A DNA stretch of 64,000 nt from Planococcus shenhongbingii (GTDB lineage Bacteria; Bacillota; Bacilli; Bacillales_A; Planococcaceae), in contig NZ_CP129235.1 in NCBI RefSeq assembly GCF_030413635.1, forward strand, positions 1,364,001-1,428,000. Direction: 5' to 3'. Under the pieces are notes generated by a model. That model did not search any database. It was not told the DNA's origin and saw only the letters and a program-made list of their open reading frames with translations. Below, in pieces: positions 9,220-17,366 of the stretch. The first letter of the stretch is position 1, and each line of letters starts with the position of its first letter. The position numbers and the translations under genes were made by a program.

Positions 9220-9759
9220 ATGCAGGCACATTATTTTATTGGCGTTAAAATTCCTGAGCCAGTGGCAAAAGAGATGGACAAGGCGAGAAGAAGCTGGAAC
9301 TTAAAAAGCCATAAGCGGTACACCCATTGGTCGGATATGCATATTACGCTTCTTTTTATCGGCAACGATCCGCATAATGAGATTCAAGCAGCCGCGCAGG
9401 AATTGGCGAATATCAGCCACCCGCCATTTGAGCTAACGACAGGCAGCGTTAAGACGTTCGGAAATCCGGCTAAACCCCGCATCATTTACGCATCCGTAGG
9501 AGACAGTTCAGAGTTGGCAGATCTGCAAAGGAACGTCAAAGAGGCATTGCTTCGATTCAATCTGAGCCCAGATACAAAGGCATTTGTCCCGCATATCACT
9601 CTTGCTGGAAAATGGGCAGGAGGGCCGCCTTTAGAAATAGAAATGGAAATTGAGCCGATGACGTTCCAAGTAACAGAATTTTCCTTATTCCGGATTGAGC
9701 CTGGAAGCGTGCCCAAGTATATTCCAGAATTTACTTATCAATTGAGAAAAGGCGTGTAA
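9220..9759 (+). CDS. thpR: RNA 2',3'-cyclic phosphodiesterase ThpR (LigT/YtlP)
   Basis: Two-histidine phosphoesterase that opens 2',3'-cyclic phosphates at RNA ends. Both HxTx motifs are present: HITL at residues 41-44 and HITL at about 125-128, with the expected spacing in a 179-residue protein. AAAGGTGAT, a near-perfect SD, lies 5-6 bases before the ATG at 9220; GTG/ATG codons at 9211 and 9214 overlap that SD and are rejected. The lipid-kinase gene starts 20 bases downstream, so they likely form one unit with trmB. Confidence 0.9.
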   Translation: MQAHYFIGVKIPEPVAKEMDKARRSWNLKSHKRYTHWSDMHITLLFIGNDPHNEIQAAAQELANISHPPFELTTGSVKTFGNPAKPRIIYASVGDSSELADLQRNVKEALLRFNLSPDTKAFVPHITLAGKWAGGPPLEIEMEIEPMTFQVTEFSLFRIEPGSVPKYIPEFTYQLRKGV

Positions 9760-9779
9760 AGCGCTATAGGCGAGGTCAT

Positions 9780-10712
9780 ATGAAAATTGTATTCATTATT
9801 AATCCGGTGGCAGGCAATGGCAATGCGTTGAAAAAATGGAGCCATTTTAAAAATACAATAAGCTTTCCTTACGAAATGGTTTTAACCCATTTCCCTGGAG
9901 ATGCTACAAATCTAGTAAAGTCCATAAAAGAATCAGGTGAAAAGGCGCTGATCATCGGTTTTGGCGGGGATGGCACTTTACGTGAAATTATCGCCGGTGC
10001 TGCCGGAGCCGAGCAATTGATGATCGGTTCTATTGCTGCCGGTTCAGGGAATGACTTTGGCAGAGGGTTTTGCTCTTTTGAAGATGCTGTAGAAATTGAA
10101 AAATTTTTAAAGCAGCCAATCACTACAAAAGAAGATGTTGGCGAATTCCACAATGGAGAAACCTATCAATTTGTCAGCAGTTCAGGCATTGGTTTTGATG
10201 CGGAAATATCTTTTTTGGTCAATCGTTCAAACTTGAAAAAGTGGCTGAATAAAATCAATGCAGGGAAATTGGTTTATTTGTTGTACGTTATAAAAATGCT
10301 CGTCCGGCCTAAGAAATTCAGTTTGATAGTGGAGCACAATGGGCAAAAGCAGATATACGAAGATGTGTGGCTCGCTACCGTCAGCAATCAGCCGTATTTT
10401 GGTGGAGGCATGAAGATATCCCCAAACTCTAAAACAGATGACGGCTTATTGGAACTGACGGTGGTCCATCGTATTTCCCGCTTGAAACTGCTGCTGGTCT
10501 TTGGTACGGTTTTTACCGGAAGCCACACACGGTTTAAAGAAGTCATTCAAAAGAGCGGCGCTGAATTCAGACTAACCGTTGACGACTCCATCTTCCGCCA
10601 TGTTGATGGAGATTATGCGGGAGAAACACCGAAAGATGAAACGGTGTCGTATGCAGTAAGCAAGAAATATTGGTATGCCGTAAATATAAGAAAGAAAGAG
10701 GAAATTAAATGA
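9780..10712 (+). CDS. ytlR: Diacylglycerol/lipid kinase family protein, YtlR-like
   Basis: A 310-residue DAGK-catalytic-domain protein. [10 protein letters not shown] near the N-terminus and [12 protein letters not shown] with GGDGT at 62-66 form the ATP site; [14 protein letters not shown] follows, and the C-terminal half holds the beta-rich lipid-binding domain ([19 protein letters not shown]). It probably phosphorylates a membrane lipid such as diacylglycerol; the exact substrate cannot be read from sequence. Its last codons overlap trmB by ATGA, so translation is probably coupled. Confidence 0.87.
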   Translation: MKIVFIINPVAGNGNALKKWSHFKNTISFPYEMVLTHFPGDATNLVKSIKESGEKALIIGFGGDGTLREIIAGAAGAEQLMIGSIAAGSGNDFGRGFCSFEDAVEIEKFLKQPITTKEDVGEFHNGETYQFVSSSGIGFDAEISFLVNRSNLKKWLNKINAGKLVYLLYVIKMLVRPKKFSLIVEHNGQKQIYEDVWLATVSNQPYFGGGMKISPNSKTDDGLLELTVVHRISRLKLLLVFGTVFTGSHTRFKEVIQKSGAEFRLTVDDSIFRHVDGDYAGETPKDETVSYAVSKKYWYAVNIRKKEEIK

Positions 10713-11359
10713 GATCACGTTACAAACCATGGGCAGCAGATTTAATCGCAGACAACCCCGAGATTGTCATTTCGTCCCCAGAACAGCAAAAAGGCAAATG
10801 GAAAGAAGTTTTTGGCAACGATAAGCCGCTTCATATTGAAGTGGGAACCGGCAAAGGCCGTTTTATCATCGGTATGGCAAAAGCCAATCCGGACATCAAT
10901 TATATCGGCATTGAATTGTTTGATAGTGTGATCGTCAGTGCTCTTGAAGGGATTCTCGATGACGAAGAAGGAGTACCTAACTTGCGTCTATTGAGAGTAA
11001 ATGGAGCAGACTTACTGAATTTCTTTGAAAAAGGCGAAGTGCAGCGCATTTATTTGAACTTTTCAGATCCATGGCCAAAAACGCGTCATGAAAAGCGCCG
11101 TTTGACTTATAAGACATTTTTGGAACTATATGAATCGGTACTGCCGCCAAATGGCGAGATTCATTTTAAAACAGATAACCGAGGGCTCTTTGAATATTCG
11201 CTTGTCAGCATTTCGAAATATGGCATGTTATTGAAAGATGTTTCATTGGATCTTCATGCTAATGAACCGGAATGGAATATCATGACCGAGTACGAAGAAA
11301 AGTTTTCGAAAAAAGGCCAGCCGATTTACCGGCTTGAGGCGCAGTTCCAAGCAAATTGA
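10709..11359 (+). CDS. trmB: tRNA (guanine-N7-)-methyltransferase TrmB
   Basis: Makes m7G46 in tRNA using S-adenosylmethionine. The 216-residue class I methyltransferase shows the SAM-binding [10 protein letters not shown], the [10 protein letters not shown] motif, and the TrmB signature [19 protein letters not shown] (Asp and the KxRHxKRR stretch binding tRNA). [14 protein letters not shown] is also typical. It starts within the ytlR stop codon (4-base overlap). Confidence 0.96.
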   Translation: MRSRYKPWAADLIADNPEIVISSPEQQKGKWKEVFGNDKPLHIEVGTGKGRFIIGMAKANPDINYIGIELFDSVIVSALEGILDDEEGVPNLRLLRVNGADLLNFFEKGEVQRIYLNFSDPWPKTRHEKRRLTYKTFLELYESVLPPNGEIHFKTDNRGLFEYSLVSISKYGMLLKDVSLDLHANEPEWNIMTEYEEKFSKKGQPIYRLEAQFQAN

Positions 11360-11378
11360 TCATCGGGAGGAATTTGGG

Positions 11379-12233
11379 ATGGAGAAATTTCAGTTTCATG
11401 ATATGGCATTAACTTGGTTAGATGGGGGTACTACTTGGCTTGATGGAGGCACGATGTTTGGTGTGGTGCCGAAAGTTGTCTGGTCAAAAAGATATCCGGT
11501 GAACTCGGAAAATCAGATCGAGCTGCCGACACATCCAATTCTGGTGCAGTATGAAGGACACAATATCCTCATAGATAGCGGACTTGGAGAAGGCAAATTG
11601 ACTGACCGCCAAAAACGCAATCTAGGCGTGTCGTCTGAGTCGAAGCTTGAGGAGAACTTGGCGGAATTGGGACTTACGGCAAAAGATATCGATACTGTAC
11701 TGATGACGCATTTGCACGGAGACCATGCTGCAGGGTTGACAAAGCGCCAGGGAGAATCGTTTGTTTCGGCATTCCCCAATGCGAAAATACATGTTTCTGC
11801 GATAGAGTGGGATGAAATGCAGCATCCAAATATCCGTTCCCGCAACACTTACTGGAAAGAAAACTGGGAGCCGATTGCAGCACAAGTTGAAACTTTTGAA
11901 AGCGAAAAAACCTTGTTTGATGCGATCCAAATGATACATACCGGCGGACATTCCAATGGCCATAGCGTCATTAAACTGATGAGCAGCGGCGAAACCATTT
12001 TGCATATGGGCGATATTATGCCGACACATGCCCATCAAAATCCGCTTTGGGTGCTCGCGTATGATGATTACCCGATGGATTCGATCTATGCGAAAGAAAA
12101 GCTGATGAAAGAGGCGCTGGAAAACAGTTATTATTTCACCTTTTACCATGATGCCTATTACCGGGTTCTTAAATGGAGCCAGGATGGTAAAGAGATCGGT
12201 GAATCAGTAAAGTATCAGGAGAAAAAGATATAG
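11379..12233 (+). CDS. ytnP: Metallo-beta-lactamase-fold hydrolase, YtnP-like quorum-quenching lactonase
   Basis: A 284-residue MBL-fold enzyme with the zinc motif [10 protein letters not shown] (His111, His113, Asp115, His116) and a later [11 protein letters not shown]. subtilis YtnP is a lactonase implicated in quenching Streptomyces signals (family knowledge); the substrate here is unproven. The start at 11379 follows GGGAGG. Residues 12-25 read TWLDGGT twice, encoded by a near-exact 21-bp tandem repeat (about 11413-11454); this segment is TWLxGG...DGG in homologs, so it is probably sequence convergence rather than an insertion. It ends one base before the terminator. Confidence 0.87.
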   Translation: MEKFQFHDMALTWLDGGTTWLDGGTMFGVVPKVVWSKRYPVNSENQIELPTHPILVQYEGHNILIDSGLGEGKLTDRQKRNLGVSSESKLEENLAELGLTAKDIDTVLMTHLHGDHAAGLTKRQGESFVSAFPNAKIHVSAIEWDEMQHPNIRSRNTYWKENWEPIAAQVETFESEKTLFDAIQMIHTGGHSNGHSVIKLMSSGETILHMGDIMPTHAHQNPLWVLAYDDYPMDSIYAKEKLMKEALENSYYFTFYHDAYYRVLKWSQDGKEIGESVKYQEKKI

Positions 12234-12267
12234 AAAAAGGAGCCGATGACAAATCGGCTCCTTTTTT
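12233..12267 (+). terminator. ytnP terminator; left flank of repeat element A
   Basis: AAAAAGGAGCCGAT-GACA-AATCGGCTCCTTTTTT. A 35-base copy with a single mismatch recurs at 12728-12762, on the other side of the repeat element. The A and T tracts make it work in both directions. Confidence 0.93.
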
Positions 12268-12727
12268 CAGGCTGTCGAGAAACTCTCGGCAGCCTTTTCA
12301 CATTTCGCTCCAGGTGGGGCGCTTTCCGCGGACATGGCTTCAGCCGCTTCCTTTGCTCCTGCGATTACTCGTCGCAAATTGAAAAAACATTCGCTTTGCT
12401 CAGTCCAGGGTCTTCAGCTCATGTTATTTCCGCAGGAAGCGAACTGTGCAAAAGCACTTTTGCGCGGTTCGTTTGCGACGAAGCTAGCGCAGCGATGCAG
12501 GAGCACCTCTTTGCCCTTCGCCCACCTTCCGCTGCATTCAGCTCTCTATTGTCACTTTTAGAGATTCTCTGGAATAGGGAGCTGATTCGGAAAGCTCTCG
12601 AATGTTTGTACCTGCTCTCCAAATATGGAGCCAACCAGCGGAGACGCCCGCGGCAAGTGCAGCTGGTTGGCGGAATATCGGTTAAGGAAGGATCACTAAT
12701 AGAAACTTTAACTTCCTCAACAAGCTG
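12268..12727 (+). repeat. Repeat element A, bracketed by a duplicated terminator
   Basis: A 460-bp non-coding element. It begins CAGGCTGTCGAGAAACT and ends, read from the other strand, AGCTTGTTGAGGAAGTT, so the ends are imperfect inverted repeats. It contains TTTCGCTCCAGGTGGGGCG, GACGAAGCTAGCGCAGCGAT and CTGGAATAGGGAGCTGATTC modules. All are shared in the same order, inverted, with 37032-37538. The open frames in it are not supported as genes. Flanking direct repeats are copies of the host terminator. Confidence 0.85.
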
Positions 12728-12762
12728 GAAAAAGGAGCCGATGAAAAATCGGCTCCTTTTTT
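12728..12762 (-). terminator. ytzB-side terminator; right flank of repeat element A
   Basis: GGAGCCGAT-GAAA-AATCGGCTCC with A and T tracts on either side; differs from the copy at 12233-12267 only at the base equivalent to C12250. It is placed to stop transcription of the convergent minus-strand gene. Confidence 0.92.
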
Positions 12763-12784
12763 GCTTTTAGCAAGAAATATTTAA

Positions 12785-13099
12785 TTATACTTTGTTTACT
12801 TCAAGGACTGCTCCAGTATAAGCATCTGCAAGAAACTCGAATTGCTCGAGCTCGTCTTCGCGGTGCCGGGTGATTCCGCCTTTATAAACTTCTGTTGAAA
12901 CGGCATGCTGTTTGTACGGTTCGGTTTTCATGAAAATCCACGAGCCGTCGATCGGCCCTTCTTCTTTAAAGGCTGTTTTTACGCTTTTCAGTACATCGTC
13001 TGCGGGGTAAAGCTTCTCTTTTCGATCATAAACTTCTTTGATGATATAAGTCGCAGCCACACCTGTTGCAAATCCAATCAATAAATCACGATTTTTCAC
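12785..13099 (-). CDS. Small membrane-anchored protein, YtzB-like (PepSY-type)
   Basis: A 104-residue protein with an N-terminal hydrophobic segment (LLIGFATGVAATYIIKEVY) and a C-terminal part resembling a PepSY domain (AFKEEGPIDGSWIFMKTEPY... EQFEFLADAYTGAVLEV). GTG start with GGAGGG 6-7 bases upstream. It is divergent from the M42 peptidase gene, as ytzB is next to ytoP in B. subtilis; PepSY domains are often linked to peptidases, but no partner is shown here. Function unknown. Confidence 0.7.
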   Translation of the reverse strand: MKNRDLLIGFATGVAATYIIKEVYDRKEKLYPADDVLKSVKTAFKEEGPIDGSWIFMKTEPYKQHAVSTEVYKGGITRHREDELEQFEFLADAYTGAVLEVNKV

Positions 13100-13269
13100 A
13101 AAAATCCCTCCTATACTTGCTGAATAGATTGTACCATAAAAATTTATTTCACAGTACTAAAGTGAGGAAGCGGACTCTTTTCTTTCGATAATCGAAAGAG
13201 CAAGCTGGAAATTGACTGAAAAAAGCTCTAAACTTGAACTTAGCAATCCCTTTAGGAGGAATCTGACAG

Positions 13270-14343
13270 ATGAATAGTAATACAAGAAAGTTATTCAAAA
13301 CATTGACGGAGCTTCCGGGCGCCCCAGGAAATGAACACGCTGTAAGAAAATTCATGAGACAAGAACTTGAAAAGTATTCTGATGAATTGGTTCAAGATAA
13401 TTTAGGAAGTGTTTTTGGTGTCAAACATGGATCGCAAGACGGCCCAAGAATAATGGTTGCTGGACACATGGATGAAGTCGGGTTTATGGTCACGCAAATT
13501 ACCGATAACGGATTGATCCGTTTTCAGCCTTTAGGCGGCTGGTGGAATCAAGTGCTGCTGGCTACACGCGTTGAAATTATTGCCGGCGATAAAAAAATCC
13601 CGGGCGTTATCGGATCGATTCCGCCTCATCTTTTGAATGAAGAAATGCGCAAAAAGCCGATGGAGATCAAAAACATGCTCATAGACATCGGTGCAGACGA
13701 TAAAGAAGATGCGTTGTCATTCGGCATTCGGCCGGGCCAGCAAATTGTGCCTTTCAGCCCGTTCACACCTATGGCGAATGATAAAAAAATAATGGCCAAA
13801 GCTTGGGATAACCGATATGGCTGTGGTTTAGCCATTGAATTGCTGAAAGAACTTAAAGATGAAAAATTGCCGAATCAGTTATTTTCAGGAGCTACCGTCA
13901 TGGAAGAAGTAGGGCTGCGCGGAGCACAAACAGCAGCTAATCTGATTAAGCCTGATTTGTTTTTTGCGCTTGATGCGAGTCCGGCAAATGATGCGAATGG
14001 CGATAAAAATGAATTTGGGCAATTAGGCAAAGGGGCTTTGCTGAGAATCTTGGATAGAACGATGGTGACCCATCGCGGTATGCGCGAGTTTATCTTAGAC
14101 ACCGCAGAAACTAATGGCATCCCGTATCAATACTTCGTCTCACAAGGCGGAACAGACGCCGGACGGGTGCATACAGCAAATGACGGAATACCAAGTTCAG
14201 TAATTGGTATTTGCTCACGCTATATTCATACATCGGCATCTATTATCCATACAGATGACTATGCTGCAGCAAAAGAACTGCTGACAAAGCTCGTAAAAGC
14301 TGCAGATCGCTCAACTCTTGAAACGATTCGCCAAAATGCCTGA
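13270..14343 (+). CDS. ytoP: M42 family metallo-aminopeptidase, YtoP-like
   Basis: A 357-residue dinuclear zinc aminopeptidase of the tetrahedral M42 type. Visible metal and catalytic motifs are [33 protein letters not shown] and ALDASPAND, with a C-terminal [12 protein letters not shown]. These enzymes trim peptides in the cytosol. An AGGAGGAAT SD lies 8 bases before the ATG. The 170-base gap to the divergent ytzB-like gene holds both promoters. A short GCC-TTCG-GGC hairpin with T7 directly after the stop may be a weak terminator. Confidence 0.9.
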   Translation: MNSNTRKLFKTLTELPGAPGNEHAVRKFMRQELEKYSDELVQDNLGSVFGVKHGSQDGPRIMVAGHMDEVGFMVTQITDNGLIRFQPLGGWWNQVLLATRVEIIAGDKKIPGVIGSIPPHLLNEEMRKKPMEIKNMLIDIGADDKEDALSFGIRPGQQIVPFSPFTPMANDKKIMAKAWDNRYGCGLAIELLKELKDEKLPNQLFSGATVMEEVGLRGAQTAANLIKPDLFFALDASPANDANGDKNEFGQLGKGALLRILDRTMVTHRGMREFILDTAETNGIPYQYFVSQGGTDAGRVHTANDGIPSSVIGICSRYIHTSASIIHTDDYAAAKELLTKLVKAADRSTLETIRQNA

Positions 14344-14449
14344 AAATATGCCTTCGGGCTCTTTTTTTTGAACAGCTAGAATAGCATTCTTTGAATCCGT
14401 AATATCCCAATAAAAATAAACATTATGTTGAGTGAAAGGAATAAATAAT

Positions 14450-14998
14450 ATGAAAAAAATCATGGCAGCTATAGCTTCTGGAAATCCTGCAAAAGTCAAT
14501 GCGGTGACCGCTGTATTTGAAAAATTTCAATTTGATTTTGAACTGGTAACCAAAGATGTAGACTCCGGTGTTTCAGCACAGCCGATTACTCTTGAAGAGA
14601 CTCGTTTAGGGGCAATCAACCGGTCAAAGGCCGCATTAACTGACTCTCTTGATGTAGCGATTGGATTGGAGGGAGGCGTCTACGAATTGGAAGGCGAAAT
14701 GTATTTATGCAATTGGGGAGCATTGGTAACTTCAGAAGGGAGGCTGTACACAGCAGCCGGCGCTCAAATCCCTTTGCCTGAAGAAATTGCCTTAAGATTG
14801 AGAGCAGGAAATGAATTGGGCCTGGTGATGGATGAATATGCTGATGAAATCGGAGTGCGCACTCATAAAGGGGCAATCGGTATTCTGACAGCCGAATACG
14901 TCAACCGAAATGAAATGTTTGAGCATATCGTCAGTTTATTGCTTGGCCAATATATACAAGGCAGCGATTCAGTTGCAAGTGCCCCTAAACATCTTTAA
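14450..14998 (+). CDS. DUF84 family protein, probable inosine/xanthosine triphosphatase
   Basis: A 182-residue protein starting MKKIMAAIASGNPAKVNAV, then VSAQPITLEETRLGAINRSK and DVAIGLEGGVYEL. This matches the YjjX/DUF84 family, house-cleaning NTPases that hydrolyse non-canonical ITP/XTP; the activity is inferred from the family. GAAAGGA precedes the ATG at 14450; a GTG six codons upstream overlaps that SD. It follows ytoP in the same orientation, possibly with its own promoter. Confidence 0.82.
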   Translation: MKKIMAAIASGNPAKVNAVTAVFEKFQFDFELVTKDVDSGVSAQPITLEETRLGAINRSKAALTDSLDVAIGLEGGVYELEGEMYLCNWGALVTSEGRLYTAAGAQIPLPEEIALRLRAGNELGLVMDEYADEIGVRTHKGAIGILTAEYVNRNEMFEHIVSLLLGQYIQGSDSVASAPKHL

Positions 14999-15031
14999 AA
15001 TAAGAAACAGTATAGGTAGGGAGGAATAAAT

Positions 15032-15547
15032 GTGCCTCGTAAAGGATTTATCATTCTTTTAATCTTATTATCTGCCGGGTTAAGCGGCTGCTTGGCATCT
15101 CCCGAAGAGAAAATTGCTAATGGGATGTCCAAAGCCACAGCAGTATTTGAAAATGAACCGGCCGAAACCAATGAAAAAGTGGACAATACAGAACTTTATG
15201 TTCCAAGAAGCTATACTATCGAAGAACCCTCTGATGACCAAAATATCGTCATCACCAAAGGAAGCGATTCATTCGTTTTATTTATCAATCCAAACGAGGC
15301 AAGCGACAGCACTTTATTCTACGACCTTCAAAAAGCGAACCCTGAACAGCAATGGGTGGCTGATAAAACATTTGAACAGAATGGCCGGTTTGGTTTTACA
15401 ACCGTAAGAGAAATTGCCGATGACCGATTTGAAGTTGTCGTCAGTGCAGGCGGAGTAAAAATGACGACCATCTCTGAAGGAAGTAAAATTGATCCTAATA
15501 TGGAATGGATGATGAAAACCGTCCGCTCTATTGACAATTCGAGATAG
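15032..15547 (+). CDS. Putative lipoprotein of unknown function
   Basis: A 171-residue protein with a positively charged N-terminus, a hydrophobic core and a lipobox LSGC with Cys20, so it should be lipid-anchored outside the membrane. The mature part is acidic and has no domain I recognise (SYTIEEPSDDQNIVITKGSD..., possibly a small beta-sandwich). It starts at GTG with GGTAGGGAGG upstream and ends 11 bases before the thioredoxin-like gene, so the two are probably co-transcribed. Function unknown. Confidence 0.75.
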   Translation: MPRKGFIILLILLSAGLSGCLASPEEKIANGMSKATAVFENEPAETNEKVDNTELYVPRSYTIEEPSDDQNIVITKGSDSFVLFINPNEASDSTLFYDLQKANPEQQWVADKTFEQNGRFGFTTVREIADDRFEVVVSAGGVKMTTISEGSKIDPNMEWMMKTVRSIDNSR

Positions 15548-15558
15548 GGGATAAACAA

Positions 15559-15876
15559 ATGAGAGATTTAACAAGCACGGAAGAATTTCATGAACTAGCA
15601 GCAAATAGTCCGGTTGTCTTTATGTTTACTGCTGGGTGGTGTCCGGATTGCCGGGTTATTGATCCAATTATGCCTGAAGTTGAATCCACCTTCAGCGACT
15701 ATACTTTTGTGTCAGTAAACCGGGATGCGTTCCTTGATCTATGCATTGAAAAAGACATTTATGGAATACCAAGTTTTCTGGCGTATGCAAATGGCAGCGA
15801 ATCGGGGCGTTTAGTCAGCAAAGACCGTAAAACACAAGAAGAGATTGAAGCTTTTTTATCCAATTTGTCTAAATAA
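15559..15876 (+). CDS. ytpP: Thioredoxin-like protein YtpP
   Basis: A 105-residue thioredoxin-fold protein with the active site WCPDC at about residues 28-32 and the cis-proline region YGIPSFLAY. It differs from TrxA (WCGPC) and resembles YtpP, a thiol-disulfide protein of the Bacillus redox network. SD AGGGGAT. A hairpin with partial T tract (about 15882-15921) separates it from ytpQ. Confidence 0.87.
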   Translation: MRDLTSTEEFHELAANSPVVFMFTAGWCPDCRVIDPIMPEVESTFSDYTFVSVNRDAFLDLCIEKDIYGIPSFLAYANGSESGRLVSKDRKTQEEIEAFLSNLSK

Positions 15877-15939
15877 CAAAATGACGGTTCGCCAAATTCT
15901 GGCAGAGCCGTTTATTTTTGAGAGAAGGGACACGTTTTT

Positions 15940-16755
15940 ATGAAACCGACCGAACTGGTAAATTTATTAAGAGAGCGTATGCCGAGCAAGCAATTGGAAT
16001 GGCGCTATGACCGGGAAAACAATATTTTAAACATTCAACATAAAGCAATCGGAAAAGGAATGACGCTTTCTTTGCCGCAAGTGATTAACCGCTATGAAGC
16101 AAAAGGCGATTCCGCGATTCAGGAAATCGTTTATACGATAACAGAGACTTTTGACGCCATGGAAAAAGAAGCCAAAGGTGAACTCAAATCATCCGAACAC
16201 ATTTATCCCATTATCCGTTCGACGTCTTTTCCAACAGAATCCAAAGAAGGACATAAATTCATCACTTCAGAGCATACAGCAGAAACACGAGTGTTTTATG
16301 CGTTGGATGCTGGGACTACCTATCGCTTAATTGATGAAAATATGTTAAATTCATTAAGTCTGACTGAAGAGCAGCTAAAGGAAATTGCAAAATTTCAAGT
16401 GAAGAAGCTGAAGACGGCTGTAAAAGAAGACCACGTCGCAGGCAATGTGTTTTACTTTTTAAACGAAAACGACGGGTACGATGCGACACGCATCTTGAAT
16501 GAAGCTTTCCTTAAAGAAATGAAATCTAAAATAACAGGTGATATGACAGTTTCGGTCCCCCATCAAGATGTCTTGATTATAGGGGATATACGCAACGAAA
16601 CCGGCTATGATGTGTTGGCCCAGATGGCCATGCATTTCTTCACAAACGGCAAAGTGCCCATTACTTCATTATCTTTCATTTACGAAAATGATGAATTAGA
16701 GCCGATTTTCATCCTGGCTAAAAACCGACAGCAGAAGGAGAACGATAAAAAATGA
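15940..16755 (+). CDS. ytpQ: DUF1444 family protein YtpQ
   Basis: A 271-residue cytosolic protein of the DUF1444/YtpQ family. It starts MKPTELVNLLRERMPSK and has VSVPHQDVLIIGDIRNETGYD near the C-terminus. No catalytic motif is evident and the function is unknown. The last codon overlaps the ytpR start by ATGA, so translation is probably coupled. Confidence 0.82.
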   Translation: MKPTELVNLLRERMPSKQLEWRYDRENNILNIQHKAIGKGMTLSLPQVINRYEAKGDSAIQEIVYTITETFDAMEKEAKGELKSSEHIYPIIRSTSFPTESKEGHKFITSEHTAETRVFYALDAGTTYRLIDENMLNSLSLTEEQLKEIAKFQVKKLKTAVKEDHVAGNVFYFLNENDGYDATRILNEAFLKEMKSKITGDMTVSVPHQDVLIIGDIRNETGYDVLAQMAMHFFTNGKVPITSLSFIYENDELEPIFILAKNRQQKENDKK

Positions 16756-17360
16756 ATGCATTCTACAACAAACAGGGAATAGGCGACGTCCTATTAGCAC
16801 AATTACAAACAGAAACACCGGAAAAAATCCATACGGAACAATTTGATGACATTACACTCATTAAAGACGAAAACGGCAATATTGCTGCGTTTAACTTATT
16901 CAACGCTTCCCAATATTTGGATCTGACAGAAGCGGCGACAGTAGAAGTGTCGGAAGAAATGGTTACGGCGTTGCAAAATGCGTTAGAGAAAAATGGAGTG
17001 GATCTAACTCTGGAAGTAGATCTTTCACCCAAATTTGTGGTGGGGTATGTAGAGTCGAAAGAAAAACACCCAAATGCAGACAAATTAAGTGTGTGTACAG
17101 TCTCTATTGGAACAGAAGTATTGCAGATTGTCTGTGGCGCTCCGAATGTTGAACAAGGGCAAAAAGTGGTAGTGGCAAAAGTTGGCGCGGTAATGCCATC
17201 TGGAATGGTTATTAAAGATGCGGAACTGCGCGGTGTTCCTTCAAGCGGCATGATTTGTTCAGCGAAAGAGCTGGCATTGCCTGATGCACCTCAAGAAAAA
17301 GGGATCCTCGTTTTGCCGGAAGATGCAGAAACGGGTTCTACATTTGAAGTAAAGGCGTGA
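16752..17360 (+). CDS. ytpR: tRNA-binding domain protein YtpR
   Basis: A 202-residue protein. The N-terminal 85 residues are a DUF4479-type domain; the C-terminal half is an EMAP/Arc1p-like OB-fold (VVGYVESKEKHPNADKLSVC, QIVCGAPNVEQGQKVVVAKVG, SSGMICSAKEL), the fold at the N-terminus of PheT. It probably binds tRNA or structured RNA. It starts inside the ytpQ stop codon and ends 6 bases before sftA. Confidence 0.88.
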   Translation: MNAFYNKQGIGDVLLAQLQTETPEKIHTEQFDDITLIKDENGNIAAFNLFNASQYLDLTEAATVEVSEEMVTALQNALEKNGVDLTLEVDLSPKFVVGYVESKEKHPNADKLSVCTVSIGTEVLQIVCGAPNVEQGQKVVVAKVGAVMPSGMVIKDAELRGVPSSGMICSAKELALPDAPQEKGILVLPEDAETGSTFEVKA

Positions 17361-17366
17361 CGCGGC

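Noticed and set aside
11413-11454. Tandem 21-bp duplication in ytnP as an insertion
   Set aside because: Known homologs already have two WLxGG/DGG-like units at this place, so protein length is normal; the DNA similarity is probably convergence.
12246-12770. A 174-codon plus-strand open frame inside repeat element A
   Set aside because: It begins in the terminator, spans a non-coding repeat shared with another locus, has no SD and no protein-like composition; the homologous repeat at 37 kb does not keep the frame.
16763-17251. Long antisense frame over ytpR
   Set aside because: Shadow of a well-supported coding sequence; Ser/Thr-rich composition and no SD.
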